Made by a program: the position numbers and the translations under genes. From NCBI RefSeq assembly GCF_900240315.1, contig NZ_OEPZ01000001.1, positions 310,001 to 374,000 on the forward strand: DNA of 64,000 bases, given 5' to 3'. Of this stretch, positions 14,515 to 23,077 are shown one piece after another (the stretch's first letter is position 1; the number at the start of each line of letters is the position of its first letter). Source of the DNA: Dorea phocaeensis (GTDB lineage Bacteria > Bacillota > Clostridia > Lachnospirales > Lachnospiraceae). The notes below the pieces were generated by a model, which saw only the letters and a list, made by a program, of their open reading frames with translations, did no database searches and was not told the DNA's origin.

Positions 14515-17163
14515 GTGGCAGAATTAACACCAATGATGCAGCAGTACATGCAGACCAAAAAGGAATATCCAGACTGCATCTTGTTCTATAGATTAGGAGA
14601 TTTTTATGAAATGTTTTTTGATGATGCGCTGATTGCATCCAAAGAACTAGAGATTACATTAACAGGGAAAAACTGCGGATTGGAAGAGCGGGCGCCTATG
14701 TGCGGCGTTCCTTACCATTCTGTAGATGGGTATCTGAACCGTCTGGTCTCTAAGGGGTACAAAGTGGCCATTTGCGAACAGACGGAAGATCCGTCAACAG
14801 CCAAAGGATTGGTAAAAAGGGAAGTGGTGCGGATCGTAACGCCAGGGACTAATCTGGATACGCAGTCTTTGGATGAGACCCGGAATAATTATATTATGAG
14901 TGTGGTCTATATTGCAGACCGATTCGGAATGTCCATTGCGGATATTACAACCGGGGACTATTTTGTGACAGAAATCGGGGATAGCGAGAAGCTGTTCGAT
15001 GAGATTTTCAAATTTATGCCATCTGAACTGATCTGTAATGAGGCCTTTTATATGAGCGGTATGGATTTGGATCTATTAAAAGAAAAGCTGGGAATTAGCA
15101 TTTATGCGTTGGATTCCTGGTATTTTGACGATGCTATCTGTACCCAGACGCTGAAAGATCATTTTCATGTCAGTGCGATGGAAGGGTTGGGGCTTTCCGA
15201 TTTCGACAGTGGGATCATTGCGGCCGGAGCTTTGTTAAAATACTTGTTAGAAACGCAGAAACGAGATCTGTCTCATATGACGAGACTTTCCGTTTATACG
15301 ACTGGAAAGTATATGTTGCTTGACAGCTCTACCAGGCGGAATCTGGAGCTTTGTGAAACGTTAAGGGAAAAGCAAAAGAGAGGCTCTCTTCTGTGGGTAT
15401 TGGATAAAACAAAGACAGCGATGGGCGCCAGAGCGCTTCGCAAATTTATTGAACAGCCCCTCATTGACCGGACAGAGATCAACAGACGTCTTGATGCGGT
15501 AGACGAATTCAAGAACGAAGCTATTTCAAGAGAAGAGCTGCGGGAATATCTGTCTCCGGTTTATGACCTGGAACGCCTGGTATGTAAGATTACTTATCAG
15601 TCGGCTAATCCGAGGGATCTGATTGCATTTGAGACATCTCTTGCTATGATGCCTCATGTTAAATGTATTTTGCAGGATATGAAATCACCGCTTTTAAAAG
15701 AACTATACGAAAACTTAGATCCATTAGAGGATCTTTGTACATTGGTGAAAAAGGCGATTAAAGAAGATCCTCCGATTGCCATGAAGGAGGGCGGTATCAT
15801 AAGAGACGGCTACAACGAAGAAGTAGATCGCTTGAGAAGCGCCAAATCCGATGGAAAGGAATGGCTTGCAAAGTTAGAGTCAGACGAACGTGAAAAGACG
15901 GGAATTAAGAATTTAAGAGTCCGCTATAATAAAGTATTTGGCTATTATTTGGAAGTAACCAATTCTTATAAAGATCTAGTGCCGGATTATTATACCAGAA
16001 AGCAGACCCTTGCCAATGCAGAGCGTTACATTATTCCGGAGCTGAAGGAACTGGAAGATACGATCCTGGGGGCGGAAGACCGTCTGTATGCACTGGAATA
16101 TCAGATTTTCAGTGATATTCGGGATCAGATTGCCAAAGAAGTTCTAAGAATTCAGACAGCAGCGCGGATTATCGCGAAGCTGGATGCGTTTGCATCGCTT
16201 GCACTGGTTGCGGAAAGAAATCACTATGTGCGTCCTGATATCAATGAAAAGGGAGTGATTGATATCAAAGACGGCAGACATCCGGTGGTAGAGAAAATGA
16301 TTCCCAATGATATGTTTATCTGTAATGATACCTATCTCAATGATAAGAAAAACAGAATTTCTATTATTACAGGTCCGAATATGGCTGGAAAGTCTACTTA
16401 TATGCGTCAGACGGCACTGATTGTTCTGATGGCACAGATTGGTTCCTTTGTGCCGGCGGCTTCGGCAAACATCGGAATTGTGGATCGGATCTTTACCCGT
16501 GTAGGAGCGTCAGATGACTTGGCCAGCGGCCAAAGTACCTTCATGGTGGAAATGACAGAAGTTGCGAACATTCTTCGCAATGCTACCAGCAAAAGTCTTC
16601 TGATCCTGGACGAAATTGGAAGAGGAACCAGTACCTTCGATGGGTTAAGTATTGCGTGGGCAGTGATTGAACATATCAGCAACAGTAAGCTTTTAGGAGC
16701 TAAGACACTGTTTGCGACCCATTACCATGAGCTGACGGAATTGGAAGGAAAGATTGACAATGTGAACAACTACTGTATCGCTGTAAAAGAAAAGGGCGAT
16801 GATATTTTATTCCTTCGCAAGATTGTAAAAGGCGGTGCAGATAAGAGTTACGGAATTCAGGTTGCCCATCTTGCAGGGGTTCCGGAAAGTGTTACCAACC
16901 GTGCAAAAGAGATTGTAGAAGAGCTGGTTCATGCTGATATTACGACAAGGATTAAGGATATTTCCGTCCAAGGGCAAAGTCAAACAAAGGTGAAGACCAA
17001 GCATTACGATGAGGTGGATCTGGCACAGATGTCACTGTTTGATACGGTTCAAGATAATGATGTACTGGAGGAATTAAAGAACCTAGATGTCAGCAACCTA
17101 ACGCCGATTGATGCACTCAATACGCTCTATCAGCTGCAGAACAAGTTAAAGAACAGGTGGTAA
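14515..17163 (+). CDS. mutS: DNA mismatch repair protein MutS
   Basis: MutS1 recognises mismatches and small loops. In this 882-residue protein the mismatch-contact motif F-Y-E is at residues 30-32 (GDFYEMFFDDA), the Walker A GPNMAGKST at 620-628, and the Walker B LLILDEIGRGTSTFDG follows. The C-terminus carries a MutS-specific tail (DEVDLAQMSLFDTVQ, a likely beta-clamp-binding peptide QMSLF). It starts with GTG, with AGAGGAG upstream. mutL follows after one base, so the pair is made together. Confidence 0.98.
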   Translation: MAELTPMMQQYMQTKKEYPDCILFYRLGDFYEMFFDDALIASKELEITLTGKNCGLEERAPMCGVPYHSVDGYLNRLVSKGYKVAICEQTEDPSTAKGLVKREVVRIVTPGTNLDTQSLDETRNNYIMSVVYIADRFGMSIADITTGDYFVTEIGDSEKLFDEIFKFMPSELICNEAFYMSGMDLDLLKEKLGISIYALDSWYFDDAICTQTLKDHFHVSAMEGLGLSDFDSGIIAAGALLKYLLETQKRDLSHMTRLSVYTTGKYMLLDSSTRRNLELCETLREKQKRGSLLWVLDKTKTAMGARALRKFIEQPLIDRTEINRRLDAVDEFKNEAISREELREYLSPVYDLERLVCKITYQSANPRDLIAFETSLAMMPHVKCILQDMKSPLLKELYENLDPLEDLCTLVKKAIKEDPPIAMKEGGIIRDGYNEEVDRLRSAKSDGKEWLAKLESDEREKTGIKNLRVRYNKVFGYYLEVTNSYKDLVPDYYTRKQTLANAERYIIPELKELEDTILGAEDRLYALEYQIFSDIRDQIAKEVLRIQTAARIIAKLDAFASLALVAERNHYVRPDINEKGVIDIKDGRHPVVEKMIPNDMFICNDTYLNDKKNRISIITGPNMAGKSTYMRQTALIVLMAQIGSFVPAASANIGIVDRIFTRVGASDDLASGQSTFMVEMTEVANILRNATSKSLLILDEIGRGTSTFDGLSIAWAVIEHISNSKLLGAKTLFATHYHELTELEGKIDNVNNYCIAVKEKGDDILFLRKIVKGGADKSYGIQVAHLAGVPESVTNRAKEIVEELVHADITTRIKDISVQGQSQTKVKTKHYDEVDLAQMSLFDTVQDNDVLEELKNLDVSNLTPIDALNTLYQLQNKLKNRW

Positions 17164-17164
17164 C

Positions 17165-19183
17165 ATGGGAAAGATACAAGTTTTAGATCCTGTGACAGTC
17201 GATCAGATTGCAGCAGGAGAGGTTATAGAACGGCCAGCTTCTGTGGTGAAGGAGTTGGTAGAAAACGCAATTGATGCCGGGGCGTCAGCCGTGGTTGTCG
17301 AGATAAAAGAAGGCGGGATCTCTTATATGCGAATTGCCGATAACGGATGTGGAATCAGCAGAGAAGATGTGCCGGCTGCATTCTTACGCCATTCTACCAG
17401 CAAGATCCGAACAGTCGATGATCTTGTACATATTGGGTCTTTGGGATTCCGTGGGGAGGCTCTTTCCAGTATCGCGGCTGTCTCGCAGGTAGAACTGGTT
17501 ACCAAGACGGCGGATCAGACGTTTGGCACCAGATACCGAATTGCCGGCGGCAAAGAAGAGGGAATCGAAGATGCCGGAGCTAAAGATGGCACCACCTTTA
17601 TTATTCGCCAGCTTTTCTATAATACGCCGGCCAGACGTAAGTTTTTAAAGACGCCGATGACAGAGGCAAGCCATGTAGGAGATCTGATGACCCGGATGGC
17701 ATTATCTCATCCGGAAGTATCGTTTCAGTTTATCAACAATGGACAGACGAAACTTCACACAGCAGGAAACGGGAAGTTAAGAGACGTCATTTATCATGTT
17801 TATGGAAGAGAGATTGCATCAAATCTTCTGCGTGCAGAATATGAAACTTCAGGACTTAAGATTACAGGCTTCCTTGGGAAACCGTTGATCTCACGTGGAA
17901 ACCGTAATTTTGAGAATTATTATATCAACGGCAGATATGTGAAAAGCAGTATCATCGCCAAGGCAATAGAAGACGGGTATAAAGATTTTACCATGCAGCA
18001 TAAGTATCCGTTTGTAGTTCTTCATATGGAGATTAACACAGAAAACATTGATGTGAATGTACATCCGACTAAGATGGAACTTCGTTTCAACCGGCAGCAG
18101 GAAGTCTATAATGCAGTTTATGCTGCGGTAGATGAAGGACTTCACAGAGAGGAACTGATTCCACAGGTAGAGGTGAACGTTCCGAAAGCGCAGGAGCTGC
18201 CACCAGTTACGATTTCAAAGAAAGAGGAAGTTCCACCAGTTACAGTTTTAAAGAAGGAAGAGCTTCCGCCAGTTACGATTCCGAAGAAGTCGGAGCTTCC
18301 GCCAGTTACGATTCCGAAGAAATCGGAGCTTCCGCCGAAGGAAGAACGGGATTTGAATTACTTTATGGAAAAGATGAAAGAGCGTGTGACGGCTTATCAT
18401 AATCAAAATTCCTCCGCAGAAGTAAAAGACAAAGAGAAAATCTTCAAGCCACAGATACAGGCTGATCGGATCCGGGAAGCGGTACAGTATGCAAAAAAGA
18501 CAGAACTTCCAAAGTCGGAACCTCCAAAGCCAGAACCGTCAAAATCAGAACCTCCAAAACAGATGAATCTGTTTGAGGAGAGGCTTTTAAGTGAACAAGC
18601 GCGTGCAAGGCATAAGATTATCGGACAAGTATTTGATACTTACTGGCTGGTAGAGTTCCAGGATCAACTATATATCATTGATCAGCATGCGGCTCACGAG
18701 CGCGTGCTTTATGAACGGACCCTGAAGGGAATGAAGACCAGAGAATTTACATCGCAGATGATCAGTCCGCCGATTCTCTTAAATCTTGGGATGCAGGAGG
18801 CGCAGCTTCTGAATGAATACATGGATCAATTTACCCGAATTGGATTTGAAATCGAAGAGTTTGGACAGGATACCTATGCGGTGCGGGCGGTACCGGATAA
18901 TTTATTTTCTCTTGCAAAGAAAGATCTTCTGATTGAAATGCTGGATAGTTTATCCGATGAACTGAACAGGACGATGACAGCGGAACTAATTGATGAAAAG
19001 GTAGCCTCTATGTCCTGTAAAGCTGCGGTAAAAGGAAATATGAAACTTTCCGCTGCCGAAGCGGATGCTTTAATCGGAGAACTCCTGACACTGGATAATC
19101 CCTATCACTGTCCACATGGAAGACCGACGATTATTTCCATGACAAAACGGGATTTGGAAAAGAAATTTAAGAGGATTGTATAA
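17165..19183 (+). CDS. mutL: DNA mismatch repair protein MutL (endonuclease type)
   Basis: MutL couples MutS to downstream repair. The 672-residue protein has the GHKL ATPase domain (IAAGEVIERPASVVKEL, NAIDAGA, DNGCGI, GFRGEAL) and a C-terminal dimerisation domain with the endonuclease motif DQHAAHERVLYE (residues 506-517) and CPHGRPT near the end. It is therefore the nicking type, as expected for a MutH-less bacterium. The linker (about residues 346-389) contains four tandem 11-residue repeats of the PPVTIPKKSEL type, followed by a second Pro/Lys/Ser-rich stretch. The protein is longer than average because of this linker. Confidence 0.98.
   Translation: MGKIQVLDPVTVDQIAAGEVIERPASVVKELVENAIDAGASAVVVEIKEGGISYMRIADNGCGISREDVPAAFLRHSTSKIRTVDDLVHIGSLGFRGEALSSIAAVSQVELVTKTADQTFGTRYRIAGGKEEGIEDAGAKDGTTFIIRQLFYNTPARRKFLKTPMTEASHVGDLMTRMALSHPEVSFQFINNGQTKLHTAGNGKLRDVIYHVYGREIASNLLRAEYETSGLKITGFLGKPLISRGNRNFENYYINGRYVKSSIIAKAIEDGYKDFTMQHKYPFVVLHMEINTENIDVNVHPTKMELRFNRQQEVYNAVYAAVDEGLHREELIPQVEVNVPKAQELPPVTISKKEEVPPVTVLKKEELPPVTIPKKSELPPVTIPKKSELPPKEERDLNYFMEKMKERVTAYHNQNSSAEVKDKEKIFKPQIQADRIREAVQYAKKTELPKSEPPKPEPSKSEPPKQMNLFEERLLSEQARARHKIIGQVFDTYWLVEFQDQLYIIDQHAAHERVLYERTLKGMKTREFTSQMISPPILLNLGMQEAQLLNEYMDQFTRIGFEIEEFGQDTYAVRAVPDNLFSLAKKDLLIEMLDSLSDELNRTMTAELIDEKVASMSCKAAVKGNMKLSAAEADALIGELLTLDNPYHCPHGRPTIISMTKRDLEKKFKRIV
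18200..18331 (+). repeat. Four tandem 33-bp repeats in the mutL linker
   Basis: Units start at 18200, 18233, 18266 and 18299 and encode PPVTISKKEEV, PPVTVLKKEEL, PPVTIPKKSEL and PPVTIPKKSEL. The last two encode identical peptides and are nearly identical in DNA, which points to recent duplication. All units keep the reading frame, so copy-number change would only lengthen or shorten the flexible linker. Confidence 0.95.
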
Positions 19184-20131
19184 ATGAAAAAGAAACCTTT
19201 AATTGTATTGACAGGACCGACAGCCGTTGGGAAAACAAAGGCCTCTATCGGTCTTGCGAAAGCCATCGGCGGAGAAATTATCTCGGCCGACTCTATGCAG
19301 GTTTACCGGCATATGGACATTGGATCTGCCAAGATCACCAAAGAGGAAATGCAAGGGGTTCCTCATCATCTGGTAGATGTGTTGGAGCCCTGGGAGGAAT
19401 TTCATGTTGTTAAGTTTCAGCAAATGGCTAAAAAGGCGATGGAAGCCATCTATGCTAACGGACATGTCCCGATTTTGGTAGGAGGAACAGGATTCTATAT
19501 TCAGGCACTTCTTTATGATATTGATTTTACAGAAGACAATAAGGAAAGTGGTTTTCGAAAAGAGCTGGAAGACTTTGCAAAAGAGTATGGAGCAGAGGCG
19601 CTTCATAGCAGATTAGAATCGGTAGACGAAAAAGCCGCGCAGGAGATTCATGCCAATAACGTGAAACGGGTGATACGAGCATTGGAATTCTATCATCAGA
19701 CCGGACAGAAGATTTCCGAACACAACAAAGCGGAACGGCAGAAAGAATCGCCTTATGACTTCTGCTATTTTGTGCTGACAGACGATCGCAAAAAGCTTTA
19801 CGAGAAAATTAACTGCCGGGTTGATCAGATGGTGGAAGAAGGGCTGATAGAAGAAGTACAAAAGTTAAGGGAAATGGGATGTACCCGGGAAATGGTTTCT
19901 ATGCAGGGGCTTGGATACAAAGAAATTCTGGCTTATTTAGAGGGTGAACTGACATTGGAAGAAGCCGTTTACCGGATCAAACGAGACACCAGACATTTTG
20001 CAAAGCGACAGATCACCTGGTTTAAGAGGGAGAGACAGGTGATTTGGATCGAGAAACAGGCATATGACTATGACGAAGAAAAAATATTGGAACAGATGAT
20101 ACAGAAGATTAGACAAATGGAGGGAGTATAA
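19184..20131 (+). CDS. miaA: tRNA dimethylallyltransferase
   Basis: MiaA transfers the dimethylallyl group to A37 of tRNAs reading UNN codons, giving the i6A that MiaB then methylthiolates. The 315-residue protein has the P-loop GPTAVGKT (residues 11-18), DSMQVYRHMDIGSAK, and GGTGFYIQALLYDIDF, then the C-terminal TRHFAKRQITWFKRE tRNA-binding stretch. It starts directly after mutL, the standard mutS-mutL-miaA order. Its stop overlaps the next start (TAATG). Confidence 0.98.
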   Translation: MKKKPLIVLTGPTAVGKTKASIGLAKAIGGEIISADSMQVYRHMDIGSAKITKEEMQGVPHHLVDVLEPWEEFHVVKFQQMAKKAMEAIYANGHVPILVGGTGFYIQALLYDIDFTEDNKESGFRKELEDFAKEYGAEALHSRLESVDEKAAQEIHANNVKRVIRALEFYHQTGQKISEHNKAERQKESPYDFCYFVLTDDRKKLYEKINCRVDQMVEEGLIEEVQKLREMGCTREMVSMQGLGYKEILAYLEGELTLEEAVYRIKRDTRHFAKRQITWFKRERQVIWIEKQAYDYDEEKILEQMIQKIRQMEGV

Positions 20132-20427
20132 TGTTTCGCAGGTTATTTGGAGGATCCAAATTTCTAAAGAAAATGAATACCTTAATGGAAGTTTATTCCT
20201 GCAGCCATAACGCAGCGGCTACCTATAAAGAACTGGTGCAGCTGGCGCCGTTGATTAAGACAGAAGGAGAACGGGCGCTCTATGAATTGAACCGGGCATC
20301 CCTTCTCTATGATATGAAGGATTATCGGAAAGCGGCGGATATTGTTCTGGAGATCCCATCTCTAAATCCGCAGTTCGACGCCAAATGCGCGCAGTTAAAG
20401 ACGAAGATTATGGATACTCTGATTTAA
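20131..20427 (+). CDS. Hypothetical TPR-like helical protein
   Basis: A 98-residue protein that I do not recognise by name. The pattern NAAATYKELVQLAPL followed by GERALYELNRASLLYDMKDY and RKAADIVLEIPSLNP has the spacing of one or two TPR-like helical hairpins, so a protein-binding role is possible. It has no membrane segment. It overlaps the miaA stop by one base and follows a GAGGGAG ribosome-binding site, so it is part of the mutSL-miaA transcript. Function cannot be assigned. Confidence 0.7.
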   Translation: MFRRLFGGSKFLKKMNTLMEVYSCSHNAAATYKELVQLAPLIKTEGERALYELNRASLLYDMKDYRKAADIVLEIPSLNPQFDAKCAQLKTKIMDTLI

Positions 20428-20494
20428 ATTGACAGGAAGCAAAACAGCGGGCAGAGAAATCCAACAGAAACCATAATGGAAGGATGAAAAAAAG

Positions 20495-21781
20495 ATGTTT
20501 GAAATGGAAACAATGTATCGGGAAATCGGAATCCGCAAATCGGTTCTTGATTTTGGAAAAAAGATAGAAGAGCGTCTCAGTGAACGTTTTCAGGAGATTG
20601 ATAAAATTGCAGAATATAACCAGCTGAAGGTCATCCATGCGATGCAGGAAAAGCGGGTGAGCGCAGACTGCTTTCATTATGCAAGCGGTTATGGATACGA
20701 TGACCACGGAAGAGATACCTTAGAAGAGGTTTATGCGGCAATTTTCCATACCGAGAGCGCATTGGTACGTCCACAGATCGCCTGTGGAACGCATGCCCTG
20801 GCTTTGGCGCTTAGCGCTAATTTAAGGCCTGGAGATGAACTGTTATCTCCGGCCGGAAAACCCTACGATACATTAGAGGAAGTGATTGGAATTCGGCCGT
20901 CCAAGGGATCTTTGGCAGAATACGGCGTAAGCTATTCTCAGGTGGATCTTTTGGAGGATGGAACATTTGATTATGATAATATCGCAAAAGCATTAAACGA
21001 AAGAACGAAACTGGTCACAATTCAGCGTTCAAAAGGCTATCAGACCAGACCGAGTTTTTCCGTGAAGCAGATCGGGGAACTGATTGCTTTTGTGAAAAAG
21101 ATCAAGCCAGATGTCATCTGTATGGTAGATAACTGTTACGGAGAATTTGTAGAGACCATTGAACCAAGCGATGTGGGAGCTGATATGGTAGTCGGATCTC
21201 TGATTAAGAATCCAGGCGGTGGTCTTGCACCGATTGGCGGCTATATTGCCGGACGTGAAGACCTGGTAGAGGCCTGTGCATATCGGTTGACTTCTCCGGG
21301 ACTCGGGAAAGAGGTAGGCGCATCCTTAGGCGTAATGCAATCTTTTTATCAGGGACTTTTCCTGGCACCTACAGTTGTTGCCGGAGCGTTAAAAGGCGCT
21401 ATTTTTGCTGCAAATATATATGAGGAACTGGGATATCACGTTATTCCAAACAGCACAGAAAGCCGCCATGATATTATTCAGGCGGTAGAGTTTGGCGTGC
21501 CGGAAGGCGTCATTGCATTCTGCAAAGGAATTCAGGCGGCAGCTCCAGTAGATTCTTATGTCACTCCGGTTCCATGGGCGATGCCGGGTTACGACAGTGA
21601 TGTCATTATGGCTGCCGGAGCATTCGTACAGGGATCTTCCATTGAGCTTAGTGCAGACGGACCGATTAAGCCGCCGTATGCGGTATATTTTCAGGGGGGA
21701 TTGACCTGGCCTCATGCCAAGCTTGGAATTCTAATGTCGCTGGAATACCTGATTCGGGATGAGGTTGTCACCTTAAAATAA
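20495..21781 (+). CDS. PLP-dependent methionine gamma-lyase family (aluminium-resistance-like) protein
   Basis: A 428-residue fold-type I PLP enzyme of the PF06838 family, often labelled aluminium resistance protein or methionine gamma-lyase family (YnbB in Bacillus). PLP-site features are CGTHALALALSANLRPGDE, MVDNCYGEFVE and the likely Schiff-base lysine in GSLIKNPGGGLAP. The C-terminal YAVYFQGGLTWPHAKLGI is family-typical. It commonly follows miaA (with or without hfq) in Firmicutes, as here, though hfq is absent. The substrate is not experimentally settled for the family. Confidence 0.9.
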   Translation: MFEMETMYREIGIRKSVLDFGKKIEERLSERFQEIDKIAEYNQLKVIHAMQEKRVSADCFHYASGYGYDDHGRDTLEEVYAAIFHTESALVRPQIACGTHALALALSANLRPGDELLSPAGKPYDTLEEVIGIRPSKGSLAEYGVSYSQVDLLEDGTFDYDNIAKALNERTKLVTIQRSKGYQTRPSFSVKQIGELIAFVKKIKPDVICMVDNCYGEFVETIEPSDVGADMVVGSLIKNPGGGLAPIGGYIAGREDLVEACAYRLTSPGLGKEVGASLGVMQSFYQGLFLAPTVVAGALKGAIFAANIYEELGYHVIPNSTESRHDIIQAVEFGVPEGVIAFCKGIQAAAPVDSYVTPVPWAMPGYDSDVIMAAGAFVQGSSIELSADGPIKPPYAVYFQGGLTWPHAKLGILMSLEYLIRDEVVTLK

Positions 21782-21811
21782 TACAAACACAGGAGAAGGG
21801 AGAGCCAAAAT

Positions 21812-23077
21812 ATGAGACGAATTGGCATTATCGGGGGAGGCGCATCTGGGATCGTAGCTGCAATTGCAGCTGCCCGTACCAATGTGCAGGCAGAAATTAC
21901 GATTCTGGAACATAAAGATTCCATTGGCAAAAAAATACTGGCAACCGGTAATGGAAGATGCAATCTGACAAACCGGACACTGGACGTATCCTGTTATCGA
22001 AGCGAAGATTCTGATTTTATATCGAATCTACTTCAAAAGTTTGATACCGAAGATGCCATTCGTTTTTTCTCTTCTTTGGGGTTGGTAATGAAATGGCGCG
22101 GAACGTATGGGTATCCCCGCTCGGATCAGGCGGCATCGGTTGTAGAACTTCTTGAGCTGGAATTAAAGAGACTTGGAATCAAAATTCGTACCGGAATCCA
22201 TGTGGATGCCATAGAAAAGAAAAAGGCTGGCTATCTGGTGTCAGCAGGAAAGGAACGACTGGTGTTTGACCGTGTGATTCTTTCCTGCGGCGGAAGAGCT
22301 GCACAGAAGCTTGGTTCCGACGGCAGTGGTTACAGCCTTGCAAAGTCATTGGGGCATACGATGGTGCCGGTAGTTCCGGCGTTGGTACAGTTAAAAATCA
22401 AGGAGCATCCGTTTGCCAAGGCATCGGGGGTACGAACAGACGCATCGGTTTCCGTGTGTATTGGTGGAGAGCGCAAAGCGAAAGATACCGGCGAGCTTCA
22501 AATTACCGCTTATGGGGTCTCCGGAATTCCTATATTCCAGATCAGCCGTTACGCCGCGTACGGCTGCTATGAGAAGAAAAAGGTATCGGTGGAGGTCGAT
22601 TTTCTCCCGGAACTTGGGGAAAAAGAAACAGAGCATTTGTTTTTACAGAGAAGGAAAGACTGTGCAGATCGAAAGGCCGGTGACTTCCTGACGGGAATCT
22701 TTCCAAAAAAATTGATTCCCTGTCTCTTAAGTCTTGCCAAAATTAAGATCCATACACCCGTAGAAAAGCTTAGCGATGCCAACTTACATACACTGGCAAA
22801 GGTCTGCAAGCATACGGATCTGTTCGTTTCTGAAACGAATGGTTTTGAAAATGCGCAGGTCTGTGCAGGAGGAATCAGAACGACCGAAGTTTGTCCTGAT
22901 ACGATGGAATCAAGGAACCTGAAAGGGCTTTATCTAACCGGAGAATTATTGGATGTAGACGGTATCTGCGGCGGATATAACTTGCAGTTTGCCTGGGCAA
23001 CAGGATATTTGGCAGGATGTGCTGCAGCCGGAGACAGGAAGGATATAAAGAGGGACATAAAAGATGATTCGAATTAA
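21812..23077 (+). CDS. HI0933-like (BaiN-type) FAD-dependent oxidoreductase
   Basis: A 421-residue flavoprotein. The dinucleotide-binding motif is at the N-terminus (IGIIGGGASGIVAAIAAART), followed by the family-specific KILATGNGRCNLTNR. The C-terminal GICGGYNLQFAWATGYLAG closes the FAD site. This is the HI0933/BaiN/YhiN family. One member from bile-acid 7-dehydroxylating clostridia was reported to act in bile acid reduction, but the family is very widespread and no other bai gene is nearby. Its 3' end overlaps the next flavoprotein gene by 14 bases. Confidence 0.92.
   Translation: MRRIGIIGGGASGIVAAIAAARTNVQAEITILEHKDSIGKKILATGNGRCNLTNRTLDVSCYRSEDSDFISNLLQKFDTEDAIRFFSSLGLVMKWRGTYGYPRSDQAASVVELLELELKRLGIKIRTGIHVDAIEKKKAGYLVSAGKERLVFDRVILSCGGRAAQKLGSDGSGYSLAKSLGHTMVPVVPALVQLKIKEHPFAKASGVRTDASVSVCIGGERKAKDTGELQITAYGVSGIPIFQISRYAAYGCYEKKKVSVEVDFLPELGEKETEHLFLQRRKDCADRKAGDFLTGIFPKKLIPCLLSLAKIKIHTPVEKLSDANLHTLAKVCKHTDLFVSETNGFENAQVCAGGIRTTEVCPDTMESRNLKGLYLTGELLDVDGICGGYNLQFAWATGYLAGCAAAGDRKDIKRDIKDDSN

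Noticed and set aside
18200-18331. Repeat array that might be a CRISPR
   Set aside because: Units are directly adjacent with no unique spacers and encode an in-frame peptide repeat within mutL.
21812-23077. Bile acid 7-dehydroxylation gene cluster
   Set aside because: Only a widespread BaiN-family member is present and no other bai gene lies in the window.
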